DNA of 64,000 nt, taken from positions 35,689,546 to 35,753,545 of the forward strand of contig CM067068.1 of assembly GCA_033980235.1 (NCBI GenBank), read 5' to 3'. The notes under the pieces were generated by a model, which ran no database searches, was not told the origin of the DNA, and saw nothing but the letters and a program-made list of their open reading frames with translations. The DNA is from Diadema setosum. Its lineage: Eukaryota; Echinodermata; Echinoidea; Diadematoida; Diadematidae. This document shows, one piece after another, positions 24,158-32,413 of the stretch (within the stretch, counting starts at the first letter, position 1; each line of letters starts with the position of its first letter). Both the position numbers and the translations under genes were made by a program.

Positions 24158-26208
24158 TGATGGGGAGTGTAGGTATATTTGTTTGGTTTTTTTTTTTTTC
24201 TCGAAATGAAAAGTTGTATTATTTCATTAACATTAAAGACTTAGTGATATAAGATGCGTTTGTGCTTTTGTCAACGAATTTCATGCTTCATTGAGCACAT
24301 TTTAAGGCATATTTTTTTTTTCAAAATGGCAATATTTGCATTTTTTCGAAATTTATTTTGCTTTCTTTCAAAATTTACTTTGACTTTTATTCCATTCTGC
24401 ATTTCCCTTTAAAATGATCGTATCGTTTTGGTTGAGAATTAACTTAAGGTTTTCAACTTTTTTTTGTGAGATATGAGAAACCTCTTCTAAAATATGAAAG
24501 AGCATGTCAATTTACGAGAGGTTCAATATTTAGTTGATGAAAATTGGCTTTGAAATGGCCGAGATATCCAAAACAGAGCGATCCTGATAAAGTGTGGGAC
24601 CCACATTTTATTACGATTGTTTGATTTTACTTTGTTTTGGATTTTTCAGCTTTTCCAACCCAATCTTTATGAAATAAACTCTCAATTCCTCTTAAAATGG
24701 TATGCTCCGTACTATTTGATAAGTATTTTCTTGGAATCTTGCAAAAAAAAAAATGTTAGGGCCCAATTTTCATCTCCACCAATACCGTACCATCCCTCTA
24801 ATGGCTGGAAACAACGTGTTTTTTTTTTTAATCATAATTATACATATACATAAGTATCTGAATATATATGCATTAATTTTTAGTCATATAATGTATGGCT
24901 GTTAACGTTTTTATTGTCATACACATGTTAGCAAGCAATTTGATGACCTTGAATCATGTCACAATTTTTTTTTTTTCGAAATCAACCTCTAGTCATTGAA
25001 ACAAAATAATCGTCTGTATCAAACAAATATTCTTTTAAAGGTATATTGACTTGATTGTTCCAGCTCAGCCTCAGCAAGGGGTGTCAAATACCGGTGGACA
25101 GTTTGTGGTTCTTCAACAAACTGGGGCTGGGCAAGGCCAAAGCCAAATCGGTACATCTAATGGGCAGCCAATAATATTGGTCCGGTCAGATCAAGTTCAG
25201 CAAGTCATGATGACGTCCGATCGTCCACAGATTCCAGTTTTTCAACTCTCCACCCCAATGCCTGGTAAGAGTCAGCTGTCATGAAACTCTTCTATGAAAG
25301 TATTTCCTACTACATTACATTTTACATTTAACATTGTTAGGAAAAATTACCTGACGTCATTTAAAAATCAGAATTTTGAAGGTAAACTTTACAAAAGAGA
25401 TAAAGACTGAAGATGCAGCTTGATTCTCATCTGTTTTTGCTTTTGATTTCATACTTGTTTTCACTGATCTTTTCTTTTCAAAAGGTTTATTGCCCTCCAA
25501 TATTTCTTCTAAATCTTTATTGAATAGTAATGCTTATGCTTATAACACCCGTCGTGTTAATGATTATCATTTATGTCATGTGAGAACAAATTAGAATACA
25601 GTTTGTTATAAAGGTCCATTAATATCGACCAAAATACCATTTAATTTGAAAATGAAACCGTCTTTGAATAATTTTAAAAGGAATTATACATTTTTATGTG
25701 TGTTTTCATTGTATGAATTGTTTGATGATTTTATGTGGAATGGAAATAAACTTGAACTTGAATTTTTTTTATAGTCTGTTACTACTGCAGTTTGTAACAA
25801 TCGTGTTATTCAAATTGACTTAACCGAAAGTGTTTTTGATACTGAAGGCAACGTTATTTTGTATTTGGGACTCAGAGTGGTCTGAACGCATTCCGTGTTG
25901 GTCTTGTGCTTGTTCTTTTACCCTGATAACTTTACTCTCGCTCATGCGTTGTTTAAATACCCATTTCGTCGTCGTCGATCGTCAGTCGTTTAATATGATA
26001 TCAATCTGGCCATATCTTCCAATTATTTCATTCTATTGTCTATGTAGCTTACATCTCCTTCACAGAGCCTCTATACAAGTATTGCATGTCAATTGTGCAT
26101 GTAATATTATGATGTGCAACAATCTAGGCTATATCTTTCATGTTCGTCTTCCTTTTTCCAGACAATACTGCCCGAGGAGCAACGAACGCTGGCCTCGTTC
26201 CAGACTAG
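6701..26208 (+). CDS. MS4A-family four-pass membrane protein, 8 coding exons
   Basis: Joining 6701-6769, 8331-8447, 9169-9240, 17670-17816, 18522-18659, 21633-21699, 25064-25264 and 26162-26208 gives one open frame of 285 residues. Predicted membrane segments lie at about 25-46, 50-72, 93-113 and 140-163. SIWTGLGVFLVTGIIGWLS (56-74) matches the conserved second-helix pattern of the family, and Cys120 and Cys132 sit in the loop between helices 3 and 4, where the family often has a disulfide. A basic RHRRR stretch follows helix 2, and the tail (182-285) is rich in Gln and Gly. MS4A proteins are plasma-membrane proteins that modulate receptor signalling or calcium flux; ligand and tissue here are unknown. 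A tandem paralogue starts at 62667. The donor of intron 3 is weak. The start is the first ATG of the conserved exon, and a 5' noncoding exon is possible. Confidence 0.8.
7575..7665. repeat. (TAA)n/(AAT)n tract in intron 1
   Basis: An imperfect trinucleotide array of AAT and ATA units in intron 1. Confidence 0.85.
7847..7938. repeat. (CA)n-(TA)n compound microsatellite in intron 1
   Basis: A run of CA dinucleotides passes directly into TA dinucleotides. Apparent Thr-His and Ile-Tyr repeat peptides are artefacts. Confidence 0.9.
8139..8200. repeat. (GA)n-(GT)n compound microsatellite in intron 1
   Basis: GA-rich then GT-rich dinucleotide runs about 130 bp before exon 2. Confidence 0.85.
8331..8447 (+). 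CDS. MS4A-like exon 2 (helix 1 and most of helix 2)
   Basis: The acceptor is TTTTACTAAAG and the donor GTAAGT is strong; both junctions are phase 0. It encodes residues 24-62, with a Gly/Ala-rich first helix and the SIWTGLG start of helix 2. Confidence 0.85.
8614..8772. repeat. AAAT/AGAT-type simple repeat in intron 2
   Basis: A poly-C then poly-A run is followed by tetranucleotides of AAAT, AATG and GATA type. Confidence 0.85.
9169..9240 (+). CDS. MS4A-like exon 3 (end of helix 2, basic loop)
   Basis: The acceptor is CCTAACTTCAG. It encodes residues 63-86: VFLVTGIIGWLSY, then RHRRRVPRTCC. The donor TGT|GTTTGT is weak but is the only phase-0 site found that fits exon 4; reading on reaches a stop 21 codons later or sooner. 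Confidence 0.65.
9947..12292 (+). mobile_element. DNA transposon T, right copy in intron 3
   Basis: The ends TGTTGCGACACGGATTGTCG and CGACAATCCGTGTCGCAACA are inverted complements, flanked by GGGCC on both sides (9942-9946 and 12293-12297). The 2.35-kb body is an inverted copy of the left T element outside R, including the (TG)n/(CA)n tracts, the CATACGAGGGAGGTACC block and the terminal iterons. It has no transposase frame. Its iterons read GACAATCCGTG instead of GACAATTTGTG. Confidence 0.85.
12300..12413. repeat. (ATT)n microsatellite
   Basis: A long ATT array abuts the right end of element T. Poly-Ile and poly-Tyr translations are artefacts. Confidence 0.95.
12425..12690. repeat. Array of CATTCAAATTC-like motifs
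   Basis: About ten degenerate copies of GAGCATTCAAATTC or GTCATTCGAATTC occur at roughly 20-40 bp spacing in one orientation. The translated stretch reads like a repeat (AF-FK), but no protein family is recognised. It may be an old minisatellite or a transposon subterminal region. Confidence 0.6.
13228..14540. mobile_element. Iteron-rich palindromic element S
   Basis: The ends are TAGAGCCCAC and GTGGGCTCTA. The left arm holds about eight copies of CGTCGACGACAAATGTCA at 40-48 bp spacing; the right arm holds about nine copies in reverse orientation, so the whole can fold back. The centre (13613-14117) carries a further inverted pair ending in GGCGGATC/GATCCGCC, resembling hAT-type termini. A TA target duplication is possible. 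No coding capacity was seen. Confidence 0.8.
14846..15053. mobile_element. ~210-bp MITE-like palindrome
   Basis: GGGCCCTGTCTTATAAAACC at the left and a degenerate inverted partner ending AGAGCCC at the right surround repeated TCAATCAATCAC and GATTGATTGATC segments. No coding capacity. Confidence 0.5.
16258..17503. mobile_element. Element Z, ~38-bp inverted ends, in intron 3
   Basis: TTGCTATCTTATTGGTTTAC near 16265 has an inverted partner at 17466-17503, with few mismatches over about 38 bp. Without the nested Y copy it would be about 550 bp. The interior has a poly-C/(CA)n tract at 17299-17338. No ORF. Confidence 0.65.
16496..17185 (+). mobile_element. MITE family Y, copy 1
   Basis: A 690-bp element with inverted ends TGTGACCGTGCACCTCAAAA and TTTTGAGGTGCAGGGTCACA, flanked by TA on both sides. 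Four other copies occur in this window. Non-coding. The TA target and the size suggest mobilisation by a Tc1/mariner-like transposase (inference). Confidence 0.85.
17670..17816 (+). CDS. MS4A-like exon 4 (helix 3 and extracellular loop)
   Basis: The acceptor is TTTACTGTACAG and the donor GTGAGT is strong; both are phase 0. It encodes residues 87-135: MSAYLGMSIVSLLFALGMFG and the loop YYNYCRPLNSYLPEYACPSY. The GMSIVS motif matches the LGMNIVS pattern of MS4A helix 3. Confidence 0.85.
18522..18659 (+). CDS. MS4A-like exon 5 (helix 4)
   Basis: The acceptor is AACCTTTAAG and the donor follows CAACAG; both are phase 0. It encodes residues 136-181: VARILMNFFIILCAAFEVGV, the rest of helix 4 and a Cys-rich juxtamembrane stretch (CCSCYGD). 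Confidence 0.85.
19189..19433 (+). mobile_element. ~245-bp TA-targeting MITE, copy 1
   Basis: TGAAGTGTTTGCTTGCAAAA at the left and a TTTTGCAAACAAACCCTTCA-like right end are inverted, inside TA-rich flanks. The same element occurs at 62965-63213 and, reversed, at 63267-63491. Non-coding. Confidence 0.7.
19434..19533. repeat. (TA)n-(GA)n compound microsatellite
   Basis: Follows directly on the MITE end; the same arrangement is seen at 63213-63266. Confidence 0.9.
20017..20706 (-). mobile_element. MITE family Y, copy 2 (intron 5)
   Basis: Reverse orientation to copy 1, with ends TGTGACCCTGCACCACAG and GTGATGCACGGTCACA. The left flank is TA; the right flank has decayed to TC. About 690 bp, the same length as copy 1. 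Confidence 0.85.
21047..21172. repeat. (ATCA)n tetranucleotide microsatellite
   Basis: Runs of ATCG then ATCA units, interrupted by AATTAAAATTAATC, in intron 5. Confidence 0.95.
21633..21699 (+). CDS. MS4A-like exon 6 (cytoplasmic tail)
   Basis: The acceptor is TTGGTTCTACAG and the donor GTGAGC; it enters in phase 0 and leaves in phase 1. It encodes MGTAMQMGNIQGVHQAGQAY and VV, plus one base of the next codon. Confidence 0.75.
22307..22415. repeat. Two (TA)n runs with a duplicated spacer
   Basis: (TA)n is followed by CATAAACATTAATTGTTGAC, and the pair occurs twice (to about 22447), indicating a local tandem duplication. Confidence 0.8.
22482..22822. mobile_element. Palindromic element with CACGAGTC repeats
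   Basis: The ends CACGAGACCGACACCCACGA and the inverted TCGTGGGTGTCGGTCTAGTG bracket many degenerate units such as CTCACGAGTCATACAGCCCA. The left half mirrors the right half, so it can form a long hairpin. Non-coding, nested in the LINE 3' region. Confidence 0.7.
24120..24156. repeat. (TA)n microsatellite
   Basis: Follows a right-end-like motif TAGCGGGTCACATATG; no matching left end was found. Confidence 0.85.
24413..24797. mobile_element. TTAA-flanked MITE V, copy 1 (older)
   Basis: About 385 bp aligning along its length with 26482-26857, with inverted ends ATCGTATCGTTTTGGTTGAG and TCTCCACCAATACCGTACCA. The left flank is TTAA; the right flank has decayed to CTAA. Apparent reading frames inside are not conserved as protein. 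Confidence 0.75.
25064..25264 (+). CDS. MS4A-like exon 7 (Gln-rich tail)
   Basis: The acceptor is TTGATTGTTCCAG and the donor GTAAGA; phase 1 to phase 1. It encodes 67 residues with Gln/Gly-rich, disordered-looking sequence and no recognised motif. The composition suits a flexible cytoplasmic tail. Confidence 0.75.
25480..25775 (+). pseudogene. 5'-truncated LINE 3' end in intron 7
   Basis: The broken translation runs through NTRRVNDYHLCHVRTN, a stop, then NTVCYKGPLI and PFNLKMKPSLNNFKRNY, matching the extreme C-terminus of CR1/L2-type reverse transcriptases, followed by an AATAAACTTGAACTTGAA tail. Confidence 0.65.
26162..26208 (+). CDS. MS4A-like exon 8 (terminal exon)
   Basis: The acceptor is CCTTTTTCCAG, phase 1. 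It encodes DNTARGATNAGLVPD then TAG. It is short and poorly constrained, so less certain than the helix exons. An AATAAAG signal occurs near 26915, but the 3' end is not settled. Confidence 0.6.
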
Positions 26209-26477
26209 ACGGGTTCTTCAAAATAATGTTAAGCAGAATTATTAGGAGAAAGAAACTGAGAAAGGTTTGCCACATCTTTTAGTGCTCTCTGGATTCTCTC
26301 ATTTCTCTCCGTCCCAAATCACAAAATCAAAGAAAACAAGAACATTCTGGTCAAATGAATTTAGAACTGACCAATACTTTGCTGCATGATTGATTAACGA
26401 TTTGTGTTATTGAAATTTGTTGATGTTGTTGTTCTTAAAAAGACATCGTTCGAACTTTTTCAATAGCAGAATTTTTG
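26209..26477. other. Probable 3' untranslated/intergenic sequence
   Basis: AT-rich sequence after the stop codon. No second coding exon or clear polyadenylation site is seen here. Confidence 0.4.
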
Positions 26478-26481
26478 TTAA

Positions 26482-26857
26482 GGGGATCGTACAGTTTGGT
26501 TGAGACCTAATTTCGGGTTTTTAACATTTTTGGTGAAATAATGAGAAACCTCTTATGAAATAAAGAAGAGCATGCAATTCTGTGAGGATTTCAACGTTTA
26601 TTTGATGAAATTGGTTTTGAAGTGGCTGAGATATCCAAAAAGAGCGATTCTAATAAAATGTGGGACCAACACTTTATCACGATCGCTTTGTTTTACTTTT
26701 TTTAGATGTTTCAGTCATTCAAAACCCGATTTTCATCAAATAAACTTTGAATTCCTTTTAAAATAGTATGCTCTGTACTATATTATAAGTGTTTTCTTTG
26801 TATCTCGCAAAAAGACAAAAGTCCAATTCTCATCTCCACCAATACTGTACCATCCCT
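26482..26857. mobile_element. TTAA-flanked MITE V, copy 2
   Basis: Exact TTAA at both sides (26478-26481 and 26858-26861). The inverted ends are GGGATCGTACAGTTTGGTTG and CCACCAATACTGTACCATCC. The TTAA target points to a piggyBac- or Kolobok-type transposase acting in trans (inference). Confidence 0.8.
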
Positions 26858-26861
26858 TTAA

Positions 26862-28901
26862 CTCATGATGTAAATATTATTTTGTCCACTTTGAAGGCAT
26901 GGCAGCTTTTAAAATAAAGACAATGATTCATTTCCCTATAATGACGTACGTCGTGTAATTGCAAGCACGCTATAAAAGAAAAGAAAAGAAAAGAAATCTC
27001 TTCAGTGAAACGTTGTTGTCATGGTTACTAATGCACTATTGATTACATTTCCCTTTCAGTGAGTATCTTTAGTCGAATTTACTACTGTAGTGATTTTCTT
27101 TTGGGAAATATAACAAGATATTGATATGATTACGGAATGAAAAGAAATGGATCGTGAATTCTTTGCAATATAAGCTTATTGTTGGAGATAGACGTTCCTT
27201 TCTGATCTCTATGTCATTGTTACATGGAACAGACTCATAATAAGATAAAGAATCGACCTCATTTCACAAAGGAAACGAGTTCATGAATAAAATTTGTCCA
27301 GGAAATGATATGACAATGAAAGACAGTAAGTCAGATAAATGAAATTATACCTTTAAAATATTCTTGATGTTTCCTTGATAGATAATTGAAGCATCATTAC
27401 GAAACATAATGAAATGTATCAATTTGATAGAGAATTAAGATGAAAAAAGTGTGTTTTGCAAATACACCATGCAAACAAAATTGACCTTTTTGGGATTTTT
27501 TTCAGTTGAAGTAATATTTGTTCTACATGATGAGAGTAATATTTCTTCGACATGATGAACCCGATGTTTCCGTCTGTTCGTTGGTGATGAGTTTTGCGCT
27601 GACATCGTAACCACGAGTAACAATAAACTCCACAAAGACAATGATGACGCAGGGTAATTAAAATGATATATTTTGACCGAAAATGGCAATTTCAAATCAT
27701 GGGTTTTTTTTTTTTTTTTTTCAAACAAGTGTCCCTTCTTTTAACCGTACCTAAAACTTTGAAGTATGAATCGAGTGAAAGTAATGTTCTTAGAGCATTG
27801 CTCTTTTCTCCTTCACGTTTTTCACCATTTTCAACCAAAGTGGATTACGAAAACCCTTCAAAAACTTATCAAACAGGCAGTAGTCGGAATTGAATGACTA
27901 TGTCAAGAATTAAAATCTTTTATACCCATGTGTGTTTTTGTTATACCCTTAAAATCCTCTCTCCCCGGGCGCAGGCAAAAAAAAAAAAAGAATAAAGGAA
28001 AAACGTGCATTAATGGTGTTATATTACCATTTCCATGGGAAAACAATGGATGTTCCATCAGACTAAATGTTCTAATTTACTGAATTGAGGTCATGTTGTT
28101 ATGAATTGCAGTCATGTTGTATGACCGAGCTATTACTCTAGAGCAATCGTTTCATAAGACGAAATGTGATACTTGTAGTTTGGTGATGTAATCAGAGTTA
28201 CTAGTACCTACCATTGTATTCTTTGCAGAAATACTGTACAGCGTGATAAGTTCATGTACATAATCAATGAACTGGTTTAACTATACAATTCAGTATCATC
28301 ATCAAACGTATAGTATATTGCACATAATACATGACGTGTACGTGATAATGTGTGGGTTTTCTGCATCACCTCCATCAAATTGGGGATCAGTCAGTTGTCA
28401 TCATGCTTGGGCAAAACACTTATGTACTTGGTAAGATAGGAAAATGAGGCATTTTATTCAGCTCCTCATGTACTGTTTCATCACCCCCTCCCGTTTACAT
28501 TACTCTAACTCTGTCCATTTGTCGCTCTAACTCGTGACGTAATTCTTGGTGTTTATGCTGCAATTGTTTTCATCAGCTGCACAATGTTTCTACCTCTCCC
28601 TTTTGCGCCATTCCAAGAAGTTTTCATCAAAGAACAATGTCTCCACCGATGACTCTCCTCGCACGAGCAGACGCTTTATGTCTTTAAAACGCTCGCTGTC
28701 GCTCTACCTGTAGCATTCACTATTGTTTCCACCACAATGAATAACTTTGTGTTGCCGTCAATCGCCCTTAAAAACGCCCGTACTGAGGCAAAAAAACCAA
28801 AAACAAAATCAAGTTCCTTTCTTACGAGAGGATTTGTGACCACCATCATCAAATTTTCGACATTCTTATCTTGAGACTTAAATGATGACATTTTCACTTA
28901 A
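26862..28901. other. Intergenic, no recognised feature
   Basis: AT-rich sequence with an (AAAAG)n run at about 26975-26998 and poly-T at 27705-27721. Short open frames look random. Confidence 0.5.
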
Positions 28902-29815
28902 AGATAATATTAAGTTTTGGTACCTCAAAAGTTTCCCTGAATTTCCTTGTCTTAGTTTGTGTTTCAGGTTAAAGTACCTTTCATATAACTAACACTGTGA
29001 GACCTACTCGCCCCAAAGTGCTCTCATGTCTTAGTAATCATGCAATGACCTGCGACCAGCAGCCCCATACGCATAGCTAAATGGGGCTGCGCATTGTAGC
29101 ATTCAGGATCACGACAGACGTTTTATCGCGGATATCAACTTAAAACCCCAAAATTTCTTCAATTTGAAGACTCACCAGTTAAGTTGAAGTATTGTTAACA
29201 GGCTTCGGGCAACGTTTGGTTCTGCCAGCTAATAGTCCCTTTCTGTTCGAATTGATGACTGAATGTGACTCGGTCGAGAGGACCTTGGGAGAGCTACACT
29301 GAATTGACGGTCAGCGCAAATTTCAAATCCATGAACGGATAAGATGTCTGAGTGCGCATGTGCACGTTACCAAACATTGCCCGAAGCCTGTTTTCAATAC
29401 TTCAACTTAACTGGTGAGTCTTCAAATTGAAGAAATTTTCAGGTTTTAAGTTGATGTTTACCCGCGATACTAGGTCTGTCGTGATCCTGAATGCTACAAT
29501 GCGCAGCCCCATTTAGCTATGCGTATGGGGCTGCTGGTCGCAGTTAGCTATGCGAATGGGGCTGCTTAGCTGGTCGCAGTTATCATGCATGCAGTAATGG
29601 TTTCGTACAATACGTGTAGGCCTACTGTATATTGATTCTCGCGGTACGACGGCTCTGGTACGAAACCATTATTGCATGATTACTAACACATGAGAGCACT
29701 TTGGGGCGAGTAAGTCTCACAATGTTAGTTATATGAAAGGAACTTTAACCTGAAACACAAACTAAGACAAGGAAATTCAGGGAAACTTTTGAGGTACCAA
29801 AACTTTGTATTATCT
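28902..29815. mobile_element. TTAA-flanked foldback element F
   Basis: Long inverted arms (about 28902-29215 and 29375-29815) surround a ~160-bp spacer. The ends are AGATAATATTAAGTTTTGGT and ACCAAAACTTTGTATTATCT, flanked by TTAA at 28898-28901 and 29816-29819. The right arm has a duplicated TATGCGNATGGGGCTGCT block and an unmatched TACGAAACCATT palindrome. No ORF. Part of the arm recurs at 36722-36872. Confidence 0.8.
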
Positions 29816-29819
29816 TTAA

Positions 29820-30881
29820 AATGGATTCCGAATCATGACATTCTCAGCTAACAAACCCTGTACATAATGGTTTAGAAAAATCAAACATGTCATAAGAATA
29901 CATTACAAGTAGATTATCATGCCCAAGTTTGAGACTATTGAAGTGCGTTGTAAAAACTCCTTGGCAATCAATATATATTATGGTGATGCGCAGATTCGAA
30001 TTGGTATGATCGCATATTAGCAATATTATTGTCATGATAACTTAGATGATGAAACCGTGGCTATTTGCGTTTACTATTTAGTTTCTGTACGATTTGTTTT
30101 ATCATTTGGCTCTCCATCACGGGTGTAAAACATAAAATTTAAGTGCTGAAAATATTTTTCATATTTTCTTTTTTTTTTCTTGTGATGCTTAAAATTCAGC
30201 TACTCATTTCGGGAAGCTTGTTAAAAGAGGCATTTAGCCACTAGAATGAAAAAAATAGTGGTAATATTACAAGTATTACAGTTCACTTTAGGACTTTGAC
30301 GTGAGTCCTTAATCATCAAAATTGTAGACCTTAAGCAAATTTTTTATCAGGTATGCTTTTTGAAGTTACTTTTGTAGTTGATTCGCGGTACTCTATTTTT
30401 TTATCATGTCACCTTGAATCTGTCAGTAACTTGCAAAGACAAAAAAAAAAAAAAAAGAATCCATGGCAGTTCCAAATAATTGAAAATGTAATTCATCCTT
30501 TCCCGATGGATATCATCCTAATCTGTGAATATCGCTGATATACAGTCAGCAAAAAAGAAAAAAAGAAAGAAAGAAAGTAAACACTTTTTCAAGTTTATCT
30601 TTCTCATAGACTTTCTGGCTAAAAATAGTGTTGTATATGCCATGTTAAAGGTAATGTATTAGCTATCAACCTAGTTATATGTCAATGGAAATGTTAACTT
30701 TACGCAAGAGTGAACACATTCGTTTTTCTCTTTCAAAGCACAAAAGTATATGCTTGATATATGACCGTAGTCTAACCAACAGCTAATTTGAACCACTCCT
30801 CCTAGATGTTCTTATTATTTATAGATGCTACTTTTCTTCTAGCCTTTAAGTTTGTTATAATAGTGGATTTGTCTGCTGTCT
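29820..30881. other. Intergenic, no recognised feature
   Basis: AT-rich, with poly-A at about 30441-30456 and a GAAA run near 30555-30575. No gene could be supported. Confidence 0.5.
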
Positions 30882-30901
30882 AAGTGTTGTCTCCAGCCAC
30901 A

Positions 30902-31747
30902 ATGCCCGGAAGAAATCAAATGAAAACCGCAAAACCGAGCGAGAAGGAGGTTGATGAAAGCATTGAAAATCTCAACCCTAACATGGTTACCCCAGCCAGC
31001 CATGAAGCCGGAGCTGTCGGCCCAGCTGTGCCAGATGATGTGGATACCGAGCGTGGAGATTTCGACTTTGGTGAGCTCGGCCAAGCCCCATCCACTGCTG
31101 CCTTGGCGAGATATCTTAAAGAGGCAATGGCAACATTCCAAAGCGTGCTGGACAAGGCAGTCAGATCAGTGGTTGAGAGTGTTAAGAAGGTGGAAAGGGC
31201 ACTCGAATTTGAAGGCCTGAGGATCGACGACCTAGAAAAGAAAAACAACGAACTAGAAGGAAGGTTGGTGAAAATGGAGAAGGCCTACTTAGAGGTTCAA
31301 CAGAAACTTGCACATCAAGAGGTGGAAGTGAACAAGGCAGAAATGTTCTCCAGGCGGAATAACAGTTACTGCAGATTCGTTGGCATCCCTGAGTCGCGCA
31401 GTGAGGAGGAGGATTGCATTGAGGTAGTGGAGAACATCCTTCGTACCAAATTCAAAGCTGACATTAAAGTGGAGCGTGCCCACCGGGATGGGAAGAAGGG
31501 CGATCGACCTCGGCACATTATTTTTAAGACGCTCTCCTACCGGGAGAAGGTTCAGATCATGAAAGCCTCCCGCCAGGCCCTTCAAGAGGAAAAATACTAT
31601 GTGACCGACGACTTATCCAAGCGCGACCTGGAAACTAAAAGGAAGCATGCAAAGGAGGTACAAGAGCTGTACAAGAAAGGAGTCAAGCTTCGTTTCTATG
31701 CTGGCCAGTGGAGAGGAAATGGAGGAGCTCCATACTTCGGAGAGTAA
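30902..31747 (+). CDS. LINE ORF1 protein (coiled coil, RNA-binding)
   Basis: 281 residues from the first ATG. An acidic, low-complexity start (1-75) is followed by a heptad-rich coiled coil (about 95-150), then FSRRNNSYCRFVGIPESRSE, VERAHRDGKKGDRPRHIIFK and YYVTDDLSKRDLETKRKHAK. This order of coiled coil, RRM-like and C-terminal domains matches L1-type ORF1 (Transposase_22-like) proteins, which trimerise and coat the LINE RNA as a chaperone. A candidate target duplication ends only 20 bp upstream, so the 5' untranslated region is very short or lost. The closest clade cannot be fixed without alignment. Confidence 0.8.
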   Translation: MPGRNQMKTAKPSEKEVDESIENLNPNMVTPASHEAGAVGPAVPDDVDTERGDFDFGELGQAPSTAALARYLKEAMATFQSVLDKAVRSVVESVKKVERALEFEGLRIDDLEKKNNELEGRLVKMEKAYLEVQQKLAHQEVEVNKAEMFSRRNNSYCRFVGIPESRSEEEDCIEVVENILRTKFKADIKVERAHRDGKKGDRPRHIIFKTLSYREKVQIMKASRQALQEEKYYVTDDLSKRDLETKRKHAKEVQELYKKGVKLRFYAGQWRGNGGAPYFGE

Positions 31748-32089
31748 CTTTAAACTCCTTTCTCTGAAAGCCTAACCATAGTCTCGATTGTTTTGGCATT
31801 GGAGTAATCCCCAAAGAATGGCAGCAATTTGGATGTTGTATGTTTGTGGTTTGCTACTTATGATGGCCTGCTAGACAGTGACTACAACTGTATACTCTCT
31901 GTGTATGCAACCTGTTAGGCCATCCAATGCTTTGCCTTTACAGATATTTTCTTTTGTGTATTTTAATTTTGCCTTTGATTTAAGCGATATAATTATGCTT
32001 GTATAGTGGCCATCTCTTCTTTGTTCTTCACTGCATTCTTTTTCTCTTATTGCTATATTCGGATTCGCGAAAAGGTGTACGGTGCCAGG

Positions 32090-32311
32090 ATGAATCTCCG
32101 CAAGTTTGCAGACGAAGCCATCTTCATCAACGAGAACCTGACGAAGGAAAGAGCAGATCTGTTTTGGAGAATCAGGAAAGCAAACAAGAAAAAAGATCAC
32201 AAAATCTGGACACAGGATGGAACAATCGTCGTGAAAACACCGAGAGGCGTCCGCATCAAGGTGATTCGTAAATCAGATCTAACGAAACTAACTGATTTGA
32301 ACATTTCATGA
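32090..32311 (+). CDS. Small LINE ORF between ORF1 and ORF2
   Basis: 73 residues from the first ATG: MNLRKFADEAIFINENLTKE, ADLFWRIRKANKKKDHKIWT and a DGTIVVKT stretch. The pattern FINENLT...WTxDGxIxVK resembles a conserved C-terminal block of ORF1 proteins in several invertebrate LINEs. It is in the same frame as ORF1, but stops intervene. It may be an ORF1 exon reached by splicing, a piece detached by a nonsense change, or a separate ORF. Confidence 0.55.
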   Translation: MNLRKFADEAIFINENLTKERADLFWRIRKANKKKDHKIWTQDGTIVVKTPRGVRIKVIRKSDLTKLTDLNIS

Positions 32312-32413
32312 ACTGTTGTATGACAGGTATACATCGTCATTTACTCATTTTTTACTTACCTTTGTTACATCAGTGTAAAGACTCAGAGTGTGTTATTTTG
32401 ATCGCTAGTGTCA

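Noticed and set aside
25830..26282. 150-codon open frame around the last MS4A-like exon
   Set aside because: Different frame from exon 8 and no motif; shadow of intron and exon sequence.
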